Assembly: GCA_028285415.1 (NCBI GenBank)
Contig: JANQPF010000005.1
Span: forward strand, 434,001-498,000
DNA: 64,000 bases
From: Pseudomonadales bacterium
GTDB taxonomy: Bacteria > Pseudomonadota > Gammaproteobacteria > Pseudomonadales > Azotimanducaceae
Direction of reading: 5' to 3'
Within the stretch, counting starts at the first letter, position 1, and every line of letters begins with the position of its first letter. Under the pieces are notes generated by a model. That model saw nothing but the letters and a program-made list of their open reading frames with translations, was not told where the DNA came from and made no database searches. This document shows positions 35,426 through 45,398 of this stretch, piece by piece. The translations under genes and the position numbers were made by a program.

Positions 35426-36358
35426 CTACTCCAGCCTCACGCGCGGGTCGATCAGCCCGTAGATGAGGTCAACCAGGATGACCATGAACACGAGAAATGC
35501 ACCGTAGAAGACGGTGGTACCCATGATGACGGTGTAGTCGAGCTGTTGGACCGCCTGCACAAAATAGCGGCCGAGGCCGGGGATGGCGAAAATGATCTCG
35601 ACGACGAAGCCGCCGGTTGTGATCGTCGCGATCGATGGTCCGAGCACCGTGATGACCGGCAGGATCGCGTTTCTGAGCTGATGGCGGGTGAAAATCTGCG
35701 TGGGTGGCACACCTTTGGACTTGGCGGTGCGGACGAAATCGGAATTGATGATCTCCAGCATGGATGAGCGCATCAGACGCGTGAGATACGCCATGGTGCC
35801 AAGGCCCAGCACCATCGACGGCACGATCATGTGCCAGACCGTGCCCCAGCCTCCGACCGGCAGGATCGAGACGCCGGTCCATTCGTTGATATTGACGAGC
35901 GAAAGCTGGCCGAGTGCCGCGATGACAAAGCTTGGCACCGAGATGCCGAGAATCACGAGGAACATGATGATCGTGTCGGGCAGCCGGTTGCGGTAGATGG
36001 CGGTCAGCGCTCCCCAGAGAACACCGCCGAGACCCGCAAAGACGATCGCGAGTATCCCGAGCGTCGCAGAAACCGGGAAATGCTCGCGGATGATGTCGTT
36101 GACTTCCCGATTCTCCTGGGTGAACGAGATGCCGAAGTCACCCTGCGCGATATTGCCGAGGTAGATCGCGTACTGCGTCATCAGCGGTTGGTCGAGACCG
36201 TACTTGGCTTCGAGATTGGCGCGGATTTTTTCGGTCAGCGCTTTGTCGCCGGAAAGGGGGTCGCCGGGCACGGCATGCATGGCAAAAAAGGTGGCCGTCG
36301 CTATGAACCAGACGGTGATCACGCCCTGGATCAGTCGTTTGACTGCGTACCGCCCCAT
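35426..36358 (-). CDS. oppB: Oligopeptide ABC transporter permease OppB
   Basis: Inner-membrane permease subunit of 310 residues with six predicted helices. It has the family N-terminus RLIQGVITVWFIATATFFAMH, the conserved PGDPL segment and TGGFVVEIIFAIPGLGRYFV; the EAA-type coupling loop is in FVRTAKSKGVPPTQIFTRHQ. The length is normal for OppB/DppB. A 103-base gap separates it from oppA upstream; all genes after it are nearly fused. The gap contains no clear terminator. Confidence 0.94.
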   Translation of the reverse strand: MGRYAVKRLIQGVITVWFIATATFFAMHAVPGDPLSGDKALTEKIRANLEAKYGLDQPLMTQYAIYLGNIAQGDFGISFTQENREVNDIIREHFPVSATLGILAIVFAGLGGVLWGALTAIYRNRLPDTIIMFLVILGISVPSFVIAALGQLSLVNINEWTGVSILPVGGWGTVWHMIVPSMVLGLGTMAYLTRLMRSSMLEIINSDFVRTAKSKGVPPTQIFTRHQLRNAILPVITVLGPSIATITTGGFVVEIIFAIPGLGRYFVQAVQQLDYTVIMGTTVFYGAFLVFMVILVDLIYGLIDPRVRLE

Positions 36359-36461
36359 GTATCCCTTGTGTGCCTCTTTTGTTTTTATCAGCGCCGCGAT
36401 GTGAAAAGGGCGCTCACCTGATTAAACGTTTGAACCGCCCAATCCCACAGCCGCATATTGT

Positions 36462-38171
36462 CTAACTATCCTCGTCTACGACATACGCGTTGGTGAAATC
36501 GATTTCCGGTCCGATGACCCGACGCTTGACGTCCTTCAGCTGGTCGTGGACAACGAAGGTCACACCCCTTTCGTACATCGGCAGCAACACCACGTCGTCG
36601 AAAGCAAGCTGTTGGATGGCGGCAAATGCCTCCATGCGTTCGCGCGGGTCCACGGACTCCTGCGCGCGGGCGATCAGCACATCCATCTCGTCGCTGGCGT
36701 AGCGACCGCGGTTGTTCAAGTTCCACGAGGCAAATAGATCGCCGAACGTCAGCGGGTCGTCGTAGTCCGGGCCCCAGCCTGCAAGCACCAGATCAAAGTC
36801 GCCGGCCGTCATTTTTGCGAGCCGTTGCTTGAAGATCTGCTTGTCGATCTTGAGGTCAATGCCAAGCTCGGTCTTCAACACCGCCTGCACCCACTCGGAC
36901 TGAATGTTGGAAATGGGGTTGTCCCCGGACAGGAGTACAATCTCCGGAATCTCATCGACGCCGAGCTCCTGCTTGGCGAGCTCCAGGTGCTCCAGCGCTT
37001 TCTCCCGGTTGAGGCGCAGCTGCGGCGCCGGATATTCCTTGCGGAATTTGTCGTTGACGCCCTGCAGCCAGCCGGGGAAGAGCGACTCTCCGGGAATGTA
37101 GCCCGGCAGCTTGGTCACCTTGTAGACGAGTTCCTCCATGTCCATCACGAGCTGCATGGCTTTGCGCAGATTCAGATTCTCTGTCACGCGGCCTTCGCGA
37201 TGGTTGAACTCGATGAAAAACACCGTGCCGTCCTGCTCGCGCTGAATGTGCCAGCGTTGCTCGAGAGCGTTGGTCAGGTTTTCGGCAAGGAGCGTCGTGT
37301 AGGCGATCTTGTCGTCCTTGAAGAAGTTCAGCGTCGCCCCGGCGTCGGAGGTGATGTAACCGATGTTGATGCGGTTCAGATGAATGCGTTCGTTGTCCCA
37401 GTAGTAGGGATTACGCTCCAATAGAAGGCTCGAGCCGTGTACCCAGCTGGTGATCATGAACGGGCCGGAGTAGAGGAGCTCCCATGAATCGGCGCCGAAA
37501 CGGCCTTCGGTGGCGTTGTAGAAGTCCTCGCGAATCGGCAGATAGGTCTGGAAGGTGACCATCTTGTCGAAGAAAGCCACGGGACGTTCGAGCTCAACCA
37601 CCAGCGTCAGGTCGTCGGGTGCGGAAAGCCCCAGCTCGTCGGGTGACATTGAACCTTCGTTGATCGCCCGGGCGTTCTTGATCGGGTACAGCAGAAAAGC
37701 GTATTCCGAGGCGTTTTCGGGCAGGAGCGCGGTACGCCACGAGAAGATGAAGTCTTGTGCGGTGATCGGCTCGCCGTCGCTCCATTTTGCGTTGTCGCGC
37801 AGCCAGAACGTGGCGTGGGTTTCGGTCACCTCCCAGCTGTGTGCAATTGCGGGTTCGAGCTGATCATCCATGCTCATGCGCAGGAGACCTTCCATGACGT
37901 GGCCGAGGATGAAACCGGAGCTTGCGTCGGTGGCAAGCGCCGAGTTCAGCTGTGGCGGCTCCTCGCGAATGGCAATGGTGATGGATTGGGCCTCAGTATC
38001 AACTGCCTTGGCGGCTTCGGTGGACGAGCCGACCATGCTGGCAAGCACCTGCAGCCCCCACATCAGCGAACCGACCAGGACAATGGCCGCCAGGGCAAAG
38101 ATCAGCAGCTGTTTGCCGGCGGATTTGGCGAAAGATTCGTCGGTATCGGCGACAATGTTCGTATTGCTCAC
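36462..38171 (-). CDS. oppA: Extracellular solute-binding protein, family 5 (OppA-like), apparently membrane-anchored
   Basis: Peptide-binding protein of the Opp system, about 569 residues. The SBP_bac_5 fold is shown by AIREEPPQLNSALATDASSG, EGLLRMSMD, WLRDNAKWSDGEPITAQDF, and a C-terminal half with LVLAGWGPDYDDPLTF. Instead of a cleavable signal or lipobox it has about 20 polar cytoplasmic residues, then one hydrophobic helix (about 22-46, LLIFALAAIVLVGSLMWGL), so it should stay tethered to the inner membrane. GTG 38171 is chosen because GAGG lies 5 bases upstream; a TTG at 38186 overlapping the previous stop is the alternative. It is translationally close to the VWA gene. Confidence 0.88.
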   Translation of the reverse strand: MSNTNIVADTDESFAKSAGKQLLIFALAAIVLVGSLMWGLQVLASMVGSSTEAAKAVDTEAQSITIAIREEPPQLNSALATDASSGFILGHVMEGLLRMSMDDQLEPAIAHSWEVTETHATFWLRDNAKWSDGEPITAQDFIFSWRTALLPENASEYAFLLYPIKNARAINEGSMSPDELGLSAPDDLTLVVELERPVAFFDKMVTFQTYLPIREDFYNATEGRFGADSWELLYSGPFMITSWVHGSSLLLERNPYYWDNERIHLNRINIGYITSDAGATLNFFKDDKIAYTTLLAENLTNALEQRWHIQREQDGTVFFIEFNHREGRVTENLNLRKAMQLVMDMEELVYKVTKLPGYIPGESLFPGWLQGVNDKFRKEYPAPQLRLNREKALEHLELAKQELGVDEIPEIVLLSGDNPISNIQSEWVQAVLKTELGIDLKIDKQIFKQRLAKMTAGDFDLVLAGWGPDYDDPLTFGDLFASWNLNNRGRYASDEMDVLIARAQESVDPRERMEAFAAIQQLAFDDVVLLPMYERGVTFVVHDQLKDVKRRVIGPEIDFTNAYVVDEDS

Positions 38172-38182
38172 ATTAGCCTCAC

Positions 38183-39679
38183 TCAAGTGACCTGGCGCAG
38201 AAGATTACCCACAACCCGCTCCAAATGCATGAGCGAGTTGCACTCTTCCACCTGGTGTGAATAGGCGCCGTAGCGGCGCATTTCCGAGTCGCCCGTATTC
38301 CAGGACAACCGTGCTTCCGGATTCAACCAGATAACGCGCTTCGACCGGTCGTACATTTCTTTCAGAATCTCGGCGTGTGGGTCGCCGTAGTTATTGCGCG
38401 CATCGCCGAGGATGATGATGGTCGTACGGTTGTCGACGTCGTCCATGCAGAGTTTGCGGAAGTCGACGAACGCCTGGCCATAGTCGGTGGAGCCACCGCT
38501 GTAGTCCCTCAGCACCTTGGCAATGGCATCTTCGATCTTGTTGCGGTTGAACAGATCCGTGACTTCCGCCAGGTCCGAGGAGAAAGCGAAGCTGCGCACT
38601 TTGGGCATGACTTCATCGAGACTGTAGAGAAACATGAGCATGAAGCGCGCGTAGTTGGCCACCGAGCCGGAGACGTCGCAGATGGCAAACACCTTGGGGC
38701 GGTCGATTTTTACCGATTTCCAGTGCAGGTCGAAGATGGCACCGTCGTAGGACATGTTGTGGCGCAGCGTCCGCGGGACGTTCAAAAGCCCGCGTTTGTA
38801 CACTTTCTTGCGCCGCGAGTGCATCGTCGTCAGCTTCTTCGCCATCTTGTAGACAATTTCCTGGATGAGTCGGAAATTGCGGTGCTCGACGTTGGAGAGC
38901 TTCACTTTGCGCAGCAGCTCTTCGCGGAGTTTTTTGCCGGTGACATCGGCATTCAGCAGAAACTGACGCTCGACATAGTCGCGCACCTGCTCGCGCAGCC
39001 AGTCGCGACGGCGTTTCAGCTCCTGGCCGAGGCGCCGGGCGGGGACGGCGGGTGATTCCCTGAGATCGCTGATTTCGCGGTTCAGATCAGCCAGGCCCAT
39101 CTCGTCCATGATGCGCCGCGCATAGAGACCCTTCTGGGTGAAAATCTGGATTTCACGGACGTTGATCGCTTCCCCGGCTGCTGCCATGCGCATGGTGAGC
39201 TCCACCTTGGAGTCACCCATGAGCAGCTCGCCAAGCTCGCTTGTCGCTTCGGTCATCGCACCCGGACCGAGATCCTCTTCCTCTTCTTCTTCGAAGAGAT
39301 TGTTGTTCGGCTTTTTCTTTTTACTCTTCTTCCGCTTGCCGCCGGCGGGCTCGCCAGGCTGGCGTTCGCCACCCGAACCGCCGCCCTCGCCGCCTTCTCC
39401 CGTCTGCTCATCGCCGTGCTCTTCGCCCTCGGCATGGGCTTCTTCGCCGCGTTCGCCGCTGACGTCCTCAAAGGCAAAAAACTCGTCGAAGCAGTTGTAG
39501 AAGGTTTCCTTTTCGTCGGCGGTTTTCGGCAGCACCATGGCCAGGCTGTCGCGCAGAAACTCACGGTTTTTATAACCGACCAGCTCTACGGTGTTCATGG
39601 CGTCCAGCGTTTCCGCGGTCGAAATCCTCACATCGGCCATGCGCAGCGAGCGGATGAAGTTGGTGAGGGTACGGTCCAT
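38183..39679 (-). CDS. VWA-domain protein, CoxE-like
   Basis: Protein of 498 residues ending in a von Willebrand A domain with MIDAS motif FAICDVSGSVANY and the later Thr/Asp positions (GGSTDYG; IIILGDARNN). The middle part (about 80-140) is low complexity: acidic and Gly-rich, then KRKKSKKKK, then a run of Glu. CoxE-type VWA proteins work with MoxR AAA+ ATPases as maturation or assembly chaperones, for example of Mo-hydroxylases. Here the MoxR partner is 3 bases upstream and the next gene is an Opp binding protein. It is distinct from the CobT-like VWA protein at 21769. Confidence 0.87.
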   Translation of the reverse strand: MDRTLTNFIRSLRMADVRISTAETLDAMNTVELVGYKNREFLRDSLAMVLPKTADEKETFYNCFDEFFAFEDVSGERGEEAHAEGEEHGDEQTGEGGEGGGSGGERQPGEPAGGKRKKSKKKKPNNNLFEEEEEEDLGPGAMTEATSELGELLMGDSKVELTMRMAAAGEAINVREIQIFTQKGLYARRIMDEMGLADLNREISDLRESPAVPARRLGQELKRRRDWLREQVRDYVERQFLLNADVTGKKLREELLRKVKLSNVEHRNFRLIQEIVYKMAKKLTTMHSRRKKVYKRGLLNVPRTLRHNMSYDGAIFDLHWKSVKIDRPKVFAICDVSGSVANYARFMLMFLYSLDEVMPKVRSFAFSSDLAEVTDLFNRNKIEDAIAKVLRDYSGGSTDYGQAFVDFRKLCMDDVDNRTTIIILGDARNNYGDPHAEILKEMYDRSKRVIWLNPEARLSWNTGDSEMRRYGAYSHQVEECNSLMHLERVVGNLLRQVT

Positions 39680-39682
39680 CGC

Positions 39683-40618
39683 TTATTTGATCTTGGCCGC
39701 CAGGGCGTTCAGCTCCGAGTCGACATTTTCGATGTCTTCCTGGAACTTGAGGATGACGTTCAAGGTGTCTCTGACGAGATCGGCATCGAGAGACTCCGTG
39801 TGCAGGAGCAGGAGCGTGCGGGCCCAGTCGATGGTCTCGGAAATGGCCGGCACCTTCTTCAGATCGAGATCCCTGAGCTCGTGGATGAACGCCACCAGCT
39901 GACGGCGCAGCTCCTCCGGCACCTCGGGTACCCGCGCGTGGATAATGCGCTGTTCGAGCTCCACGTCCGGAAACGGGATGTACAGATGCAGGCAGCGGCG
40001 CTTCAGTGCGTCGGAGATCTCCCGGGTGTTGTTCGACGTCAGAAACACCATCGGCGGTTCCCGGTTGGCCTTGACCGTGCCGATTTCGGGGATGGACACC
40101 TGGAAGTCGGAGAGAATCTCCAGCAGGAGCGATTCAAACTCGTGGTCGGACTTGTCGACCTCGTCGATGAGCAGCACGCAGCCATCTTCCTCTTTCAGCG
40201 CTTTCAATAACGGTCGAGGTTCCAGGAATTCTTCGGAAAAGAAGATGTCGCCGAATTCGTGCAGCCGGTTTACGGACTGTGCAAATCCCTTGGCACCGGC
40301 GAGTACCTCGTCCAGCGCCTCTTTCAACACCTGCGTGTAGAGCAGCTGTTTGCCGTATTTCCATTCGTAGATGGCCTTGGCTTCGTCCAGACCTTCATAA
40401 CACTGCAGGCGGATGAGGGGCAGCTCGAACATCTCGGACGTGGTCTTGGCAAGCTCGGTTTTGCCGACGCCGGGTGGGCCTTCGATGAGGATGGGTTTGC
40501 GCAGGTGGTAGGCGAGATACACCGCCGTCGCAATCTGATCGCTGCAGATATAGCGGTGGTTTTCGAAGTGTTCTTTGAGCGACGCAACGGACGCCGCCAT
40601 TTGTTCGATGTCAGCCAT
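39683..40618 (-). CDS. MoxR-family AAA+ ATPase
   Basis: ATPase of 311 residues. Walker A is EGPPGVGKTE, Walker B is LLIDEVDKSD, sensor 1 is FLTSNNTRE, and the arginine finger region is LKRRCLHLYIPFPD. This is the CoxD/MoxR type that partners VWA proteins in remodelling or cofactor insertion. It is the first gene of the minus-strand unit moxR-vwa-oppABCDF; the 167 bases upstream hold no other gene, so the promoter should lie there, although I find no good -35/-10 pair. Confidence 0.92.
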   Translation of the reverse strand: MADIEQMAASVASLKEHFENHRYICSDQIATAVYLAYHLRKPILIEGPPGVGKTELAKTTSEMFELPLIRLQCYEGLDEAKAIYEWKYGKQLLYTQVLKEALDEVLAGAKGFAQSVNRLHEFGDIFFSEEFLEPRPLLKALKEEDGCVLLIDEVDKSDHEFESLLLEILSDFQVSIPEIGTVKANREPPMVFLTSNNTREISDALKRRCLHLYIPFPDVELEQRIIHARVPEVPEELRRQLVAFIHELRDLDLKKVPAISETIDWARTLLLLHTESLDADLVRDTLNVILKFQEDIENVDSELNALAAKIK

Positions 40619-40785
40619 GGACGATAAGCCTTAAGTCCCTCAGCCCTCTGTTGATGTTGTTCTCGAGTGGCCTGGTTGCAAGAATGCGTGCCGACATTCG
40701 GCCGCGCACAAACGGCTTATTATCGCTCCGAACGGGTTTCTGCGCCAGCTGGGGTTGTTCTGGTTATGTCAGCCGGGAATTGAGC

Positions 40786-41646
40786 TCAGGAATCGTGCAG
40801 ACGCATCAGGCCTTCCTGGGTGGCTGATGCCACCAGCTCACCTGCTCGATTGTAGATGAGGCCGCGGTTATAGCCCCGTGCGCCGCTCGAGGCGGGGCTG
40901 TCCTGGGCGTACAGCAGCCACTCGTCCGCGCGGAACGGGCGGTGAAACCACATCGCGTGGTCCAGGCTTGCAACCTGCACGTTATCCTGCAGAAAGCTGA
41001 TGGCGTGGGGGCGGGTCGCCGTATCGAGGAGCGACCAGTCGGACAGATACGCCAGCACGCACTGGTGCAGACGCGGATCATCCGGCAGTTCCTCACGGGT
41101 TTTCATCCAGCACAGCTGCACGGGTGCGCTCGGCGCAGGATTGAGCATGTCCATCGGGTCGACCTGGCGAACCTGGATGGCGGACGACGTGCTGTATGAA
41201 TCGCGCAGCTCTTCCGGCCATTCTTTCGACTGCTCCCGGCGCAGCTCGTCCTCGTCCATGAGCGTATCCGGATCGGGTGCATCCGGCATGGGGAACTGGT
41301 GCATGAGGCCATCTTCGAGCACCTGAAAAGAAATCAGCATGCTGAAAATGGTGCGGCCCTGCTGGATTGCATCCACCCGGCGGGTCGTGAAGCTTCTGCC
41401 GTCGCGCAGGCGATCCACTTTGTAGAGAATCGGCACGCTGGTATCGCCAGCGCGCAGAAAGTAGCCGTGCAGGCTGTGGGCATGACGGGCTGCTTCAACC
41501 GTACGGGAAGCCGCCACCAGGGCCTGCCCGATGACCTGGCCGCCGTAGACCCGTTGCCAGCCCTCATTGGGGCTGGTGGCGCGATAGTGGTTTTTTTCGA
41601 TTTCCTCGAGATCCAGGATCTCGATGACTTTCTGCAGCGACTGCAT
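40786..41646 (-). CDS. tesB: Acyl-CoA thioesterase II
   Basis: Double-hotdog thioesterase of 286 residues that hydrolyses medium- and long-chain acyl-CoA. It shows the N-terminal hotdog (VYGGQVIGQALVAASRTV; HSLHGYFLRAGDTSVPILY) and the C-terminal one (LAYLSDWSLLDTA with the catalytic Asp; SLDHAMWFHRPFRADEWLLY; SATQEGLMR with the catalytic Gln). The order and length agree with E. coli TesB. It stands alone between the MoxR gene and ahcY on the minus strand. Confidence 0.95.
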   Translation of the reverse strand: MQSLQKVIEILDLEEIEKNHYRATSPNEGWQRVYGGQVIGQALVAASRTVEAARHAHSLHGYFLRAGDTSVPILYKVDRLRDGRSFTTRRVDAIQQGRTIFSMLISFQVLEDGLMHQFPMPDAPDPDTLMDEDELRREQSKEWPEELRDSYSTSSAIQVRQVDPMDMLNPAPSAPVQLCWMKTREELPDDPRLHQCVLAYLSDWSLLDTATRPHAISFLQDNVQVASLDHAMWFHRPFRADEWLLYAQDSPASSGARGYNRGLIYNRAGELVASATQEGLMRLHDS

Positions 41647-41691
41647 GACACCACGAGTGTTTTAAGAGGCGCGCACCTTATATGAGGACGC

Positions 41692-41714
41692 GCGGGGACG
41701 CAAAGCGTCCCCGC
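41692..41714 (-). other. Intercistronic hairpin after ahcY
   Basis: A perfect 10-bp stem (GCGGGGACGC / GCGTCCCCGC) with an AAA loop lies between the ahcY stop and the tesB start on the minus strand. No T tract follows on either side, so it may slow polymerase or protect the ahcY mRNA end instead of acting as a classical terminator. Confidence 0.65.
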
Positions 41715-41726
41715 TTGCGAGCGGTC

Positions 41727-43080
<1,354 letters not shown>

Positions 43081-43088
<8 letters not shown>

Positions 43089-44100
43089 GAGGTTTTCCCG
43101 TTCTTTGGTGTTTGAGATTGAGCACAAACGCGGCCACCTGGACACGGAAGCCGTTGCGTTGCGCGAGAAATTGGTGATGGGTCGACGTGAAGCCTGCTTC
43201 CGCCGCCCAGCGGTTGAGCTGGTCTGGTGCAAAGCCGAGCCACACGTCACCGCAAAGCGGCTTCACCCAGTCGAAGCTGTGGTCGCAGAGCTCAGCCACA
43301 ATCAAACGTCCGTTCGCTTTCAGCACCCTGGATGCCTGGCTGAAAAACGCGCTGGGTGACGGCATGTGGTGCAACACCATGGCCGCCACCATCGCATCGT
43401 ACTTACGGACGGCAGGCAGTTCGTTGAAGTCGCGTTCGACGAGCCGAACGTTGTCGTGAGCCTCGACGGCAAGCCGCGCGCGGTCGAGCATCTGCCCCGC
43501 CATGTCGACGCCGACGACCTGCTGATACAAGCCGGCCAGCTCCGTGAGCAGCGTGCCGCTGCCGGGACCTACCTCCAGGGCAGCACCGCCGTGTGATTTT
43601 GATTCCCCGCTCAAAGCGCTCAGCACGGTGGGCGCGTACACGCTCGGGTCGCAGATGAGCGCGGTCTGCTGCGCGAGCGCGTCTGCCTGATTGGCGAAGA
43701 AGTCGAGTGAGCGCTGCTGGCGGACCTTGTGGATACCGGCGATCTTGCGTTTGAGGTCTGCATCGGGCGCTTCGGCGTCGATTGCCGCGAAGAGCCCTGC
43801 CACCCACGCGCCATCGGCGCCCTCCGCACTGGGATAAAAGGCGCGCTGGTAGAAAATGGTGGTCCCCTCGCGCCGTTTGGTGACGAGGCCAGCCGCCGCG
43901 AGGATTTTCAGATGGTGACTCATGGCGGGCTGTGACATGGCGAACACGTCGCCAAGCTCCTGCACGGCAAAAGAATCCCGCGCCAGCACGCGCAGGACGT
44001 TTGCGCGCAGCGGATCGCCAATGGCTTTGGCGACCTGCACGACGTCGGGGTTGCCCGGCGTGGTGGGAGATGGCGTCTGAGTTGAGCTTGCAGTATGCAC
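43081..44100 (-). CDS. ArsR-family HTH regulator fused to SAM-dependent methyltransferase (SahR-like)
   Basis: Fusion protein of 339 residues. The N-terminal winged helix-turn-helix (about 18-95: [38 protein letters not shown]) is ArsR type. The C-terminal Rossmann methyltransferase has motif [15 protein letters not shown], then [11 protein letters not shown] and [10 protein letters not shown]. Proteins of this kind linked to ahcY are thought to sense SAM or SAH and repress methionine-cycle genes. That role is an inference here, supported by the coupled ahcY and by a near-perfect 20-bp palindrome immediately upstream. No metal-binding cysteine motif of arsenic-type ArsR is seen. Confidence 0.88.
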
Positions 44101-44128
44101 GGCGGCTGGATTGATTCGATCGGGCGCT

Positions 44129-44156
44129 ATGCTAGCAGCGCGGCACCGGAATACAA
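44129..44156 (-). promoter_or_regulatory. Candidate promoter for the regulator-ahcY operon
   Basis: Read on the minus strand, TTGTAT (44156-44151) and TAGCAT (44134-44129) are 16 bases apart. The palindrome at 44160-44179 ends three bases upstream of this -35 box, a suitable position for repression. Confidence 0.45.
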
Positions 44157-44159
44157 CCT

Positions 44160-44179
44160 ATATAAAAATATTTTGATAT
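44160..44179. promoter_or_regulatory. 20-bp palindrome, likely operator of the ArsR-type regulator
   Basis: The sequence is ATAT-A-AAAATATTTT-G-ATAT: symmetrical at every position except one pair (A/G at positions 5 and 16). It lies between the divergent regulator-ahcY and ybdL-yafV-cytochrome genes. AT-rich palindromes of this shape are typical ArsR-family operators. Binding by the neighbouring regulator is inferred. Confidence 0.65.
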
Positions 44180-44240
44180 TTAGTTGTGGGTGCCGTTGTG
44201 CCAGTATGCGCGTTCTTTTTTTTACCAGCGAGAGTTTGGC

Positions 44241-45398
44241 TTGACGCCTCCTTTCGACAGCAAGCTACCCGACGTCGGCACCACCATCTTCACGGTCATG
44301 AGTGCCATGGCCGCGGAACACGACGCCATCAACCTTTCCCAGGGGTATCCGGACTTCGACGGCCCCGAAGCGCTGAAAGAACGGGTGCGTCACTACGTCT
44401 CCGCCGGCTTCAATCAATACCCGCCCATGGCCGGCGTGCCCGCGCTGCGCGAGGCTGTTGCCCAAAAAGTTGATTCGCTTTACGGGCTGACCGTCGACGC
44501 GGAGGCGGAGATCACCGTCACCGCGGGTGCCACCGAAGCGCTCTTCTGCGCCATCGCCGCGGTCGTGCGGCCTGGGGACGAAGTCATCGTCTTCGATCCG
44601 GCCTACGACAGCTATGAGCCGGTCGTGCGGCTGCAGGGCGGTTGCACGGTCCACGTGCCGCTGCGCGGACCGCAGTTTGCAGTGGACTGGGACGAGGTCG
44701 CCGACGCCGTCACCGAACGAACGCGTTTGATCATCATCAATACGCCACACAACCCAACGGGCAGCGTATGGCGCGAGCACGACATCAGTGCGCTGCGTGC
44801 CATCATCGCCGATCGCGACATTTACCTCGTGGCAGACGAGGTGTACGAGCACATCGTCTTCGACGGGGTTGAGCATGTGAGCCTGTGCCGGTACCCCGAT
44901 CTCTGGGCGCGCAGTTTCGTGATCTCTTCGTTCGGTAAAACCTACCACGTGACCGGCTGGAAGGTGGGTTACTGCGTGGCCCCGAGCGCGCTCAGTCTGG
45001 AATTTCGCAAGATCCATCAGTTCGTGAACTTCACGGTCAACACGCCCATGCAGCATGCGCTTGCGGACTTTCTGAGCAGTTGTCCGGAGCATCATCTGGA
45101 GTTACCCGCGTTTTATCAGGGCAAGCGCGATCTCTTCTGTAATCTTCTGAGCGAGTCGCGCTTCAGCGTTGCGCCCTCGGCAGGTACCTACTTCCAGCTC
45201 CTCAACTACGGCGAAATCAGTAACGCCGACGACGTCAGCCTCGCGGCTGACTGGACGCGGGAACTCAAGGTGGCGTCGATTCCCATCTCGGTTTTCTACC
45301 GTAATCCGGATGCGCTCGAGGAGCCTGTGCTGCGGTTCTGCTTTGCCAAGGACGACGCCACTCTCAGTCGGGCCGCGGAGGTGCTGTGCAGCCTCTGA
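44241..45398 (+). CDS. ybdL: Methionine aminotransferase, YbdL type
   Basis: Fold-type I, class-I PLP aminotransferase of about 385 residues, close to E. coli YbdL throughout: LPDVGTTIFTVMSAMA, INLSQGYPDFDGPEAL, ITVTAGATEALFCAI, NTPHNPTGSVW, VADEVYEHIVFDG, and the PLP lysine in SSFGKTYHVTGWKVGY. It transaminates methionine/ketomethylthiobutyrate, commonly with glutamine as amino donor. The start is probably TTG 44241 (upstream GAG-rich segment, matches the family length); a TTG at 44184 is possible but would add 19 poor residues. It overlaps yafV by 13 bases and is probably controlled by the palindrome upstream. Confidence 0.93.
   Translation: MTPPFDSKLPDVGTTIFTVMSAMAAEHDAINLSQGYPDFDGPEALKERVRHYVSAGFNQYPPMAGVPALREAVAQKVDSLYGLTVDAEAEITVTAGATEALFCAIAAVVRPGDEVIVFDPAYDSYEPVVRLQGGCTVHVPLRGPQFAVDWDEVADAVTERTRLIIINTPHNPTGSVWREHDISALRAIIADRDIYLVADEVYEHIVFDGVEHVSLCRYPDLWARSFVISSFGKTYHVTGWKVGYCVAPSALSLEFRKIHQFVNFTVNTPMQHALADFLSSCPEHHLELPAFYQGKRDLFCNLLSESRFSVAPSAGTYFQLLNYGEISNADDVSLAADWTRELKVASIPISVFYRNPDALEEPVLRFCFAKDDATLSRAAEVLCSL

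Noticed and set aside
33004-35462. Two long plus-strand frames opposite oppD and oppC
   Set aside because: The OppD/OppC proteins on the minus strand have full ABC motifs; the plus-strand products show none and no ribosome binding site.
36359-36461. Terminator between oppA and oppB
   Set aside because: A weak GC inverted repeat can be drawn, but the stem is short, the loop is long and no proper T run follows on the minus strand.
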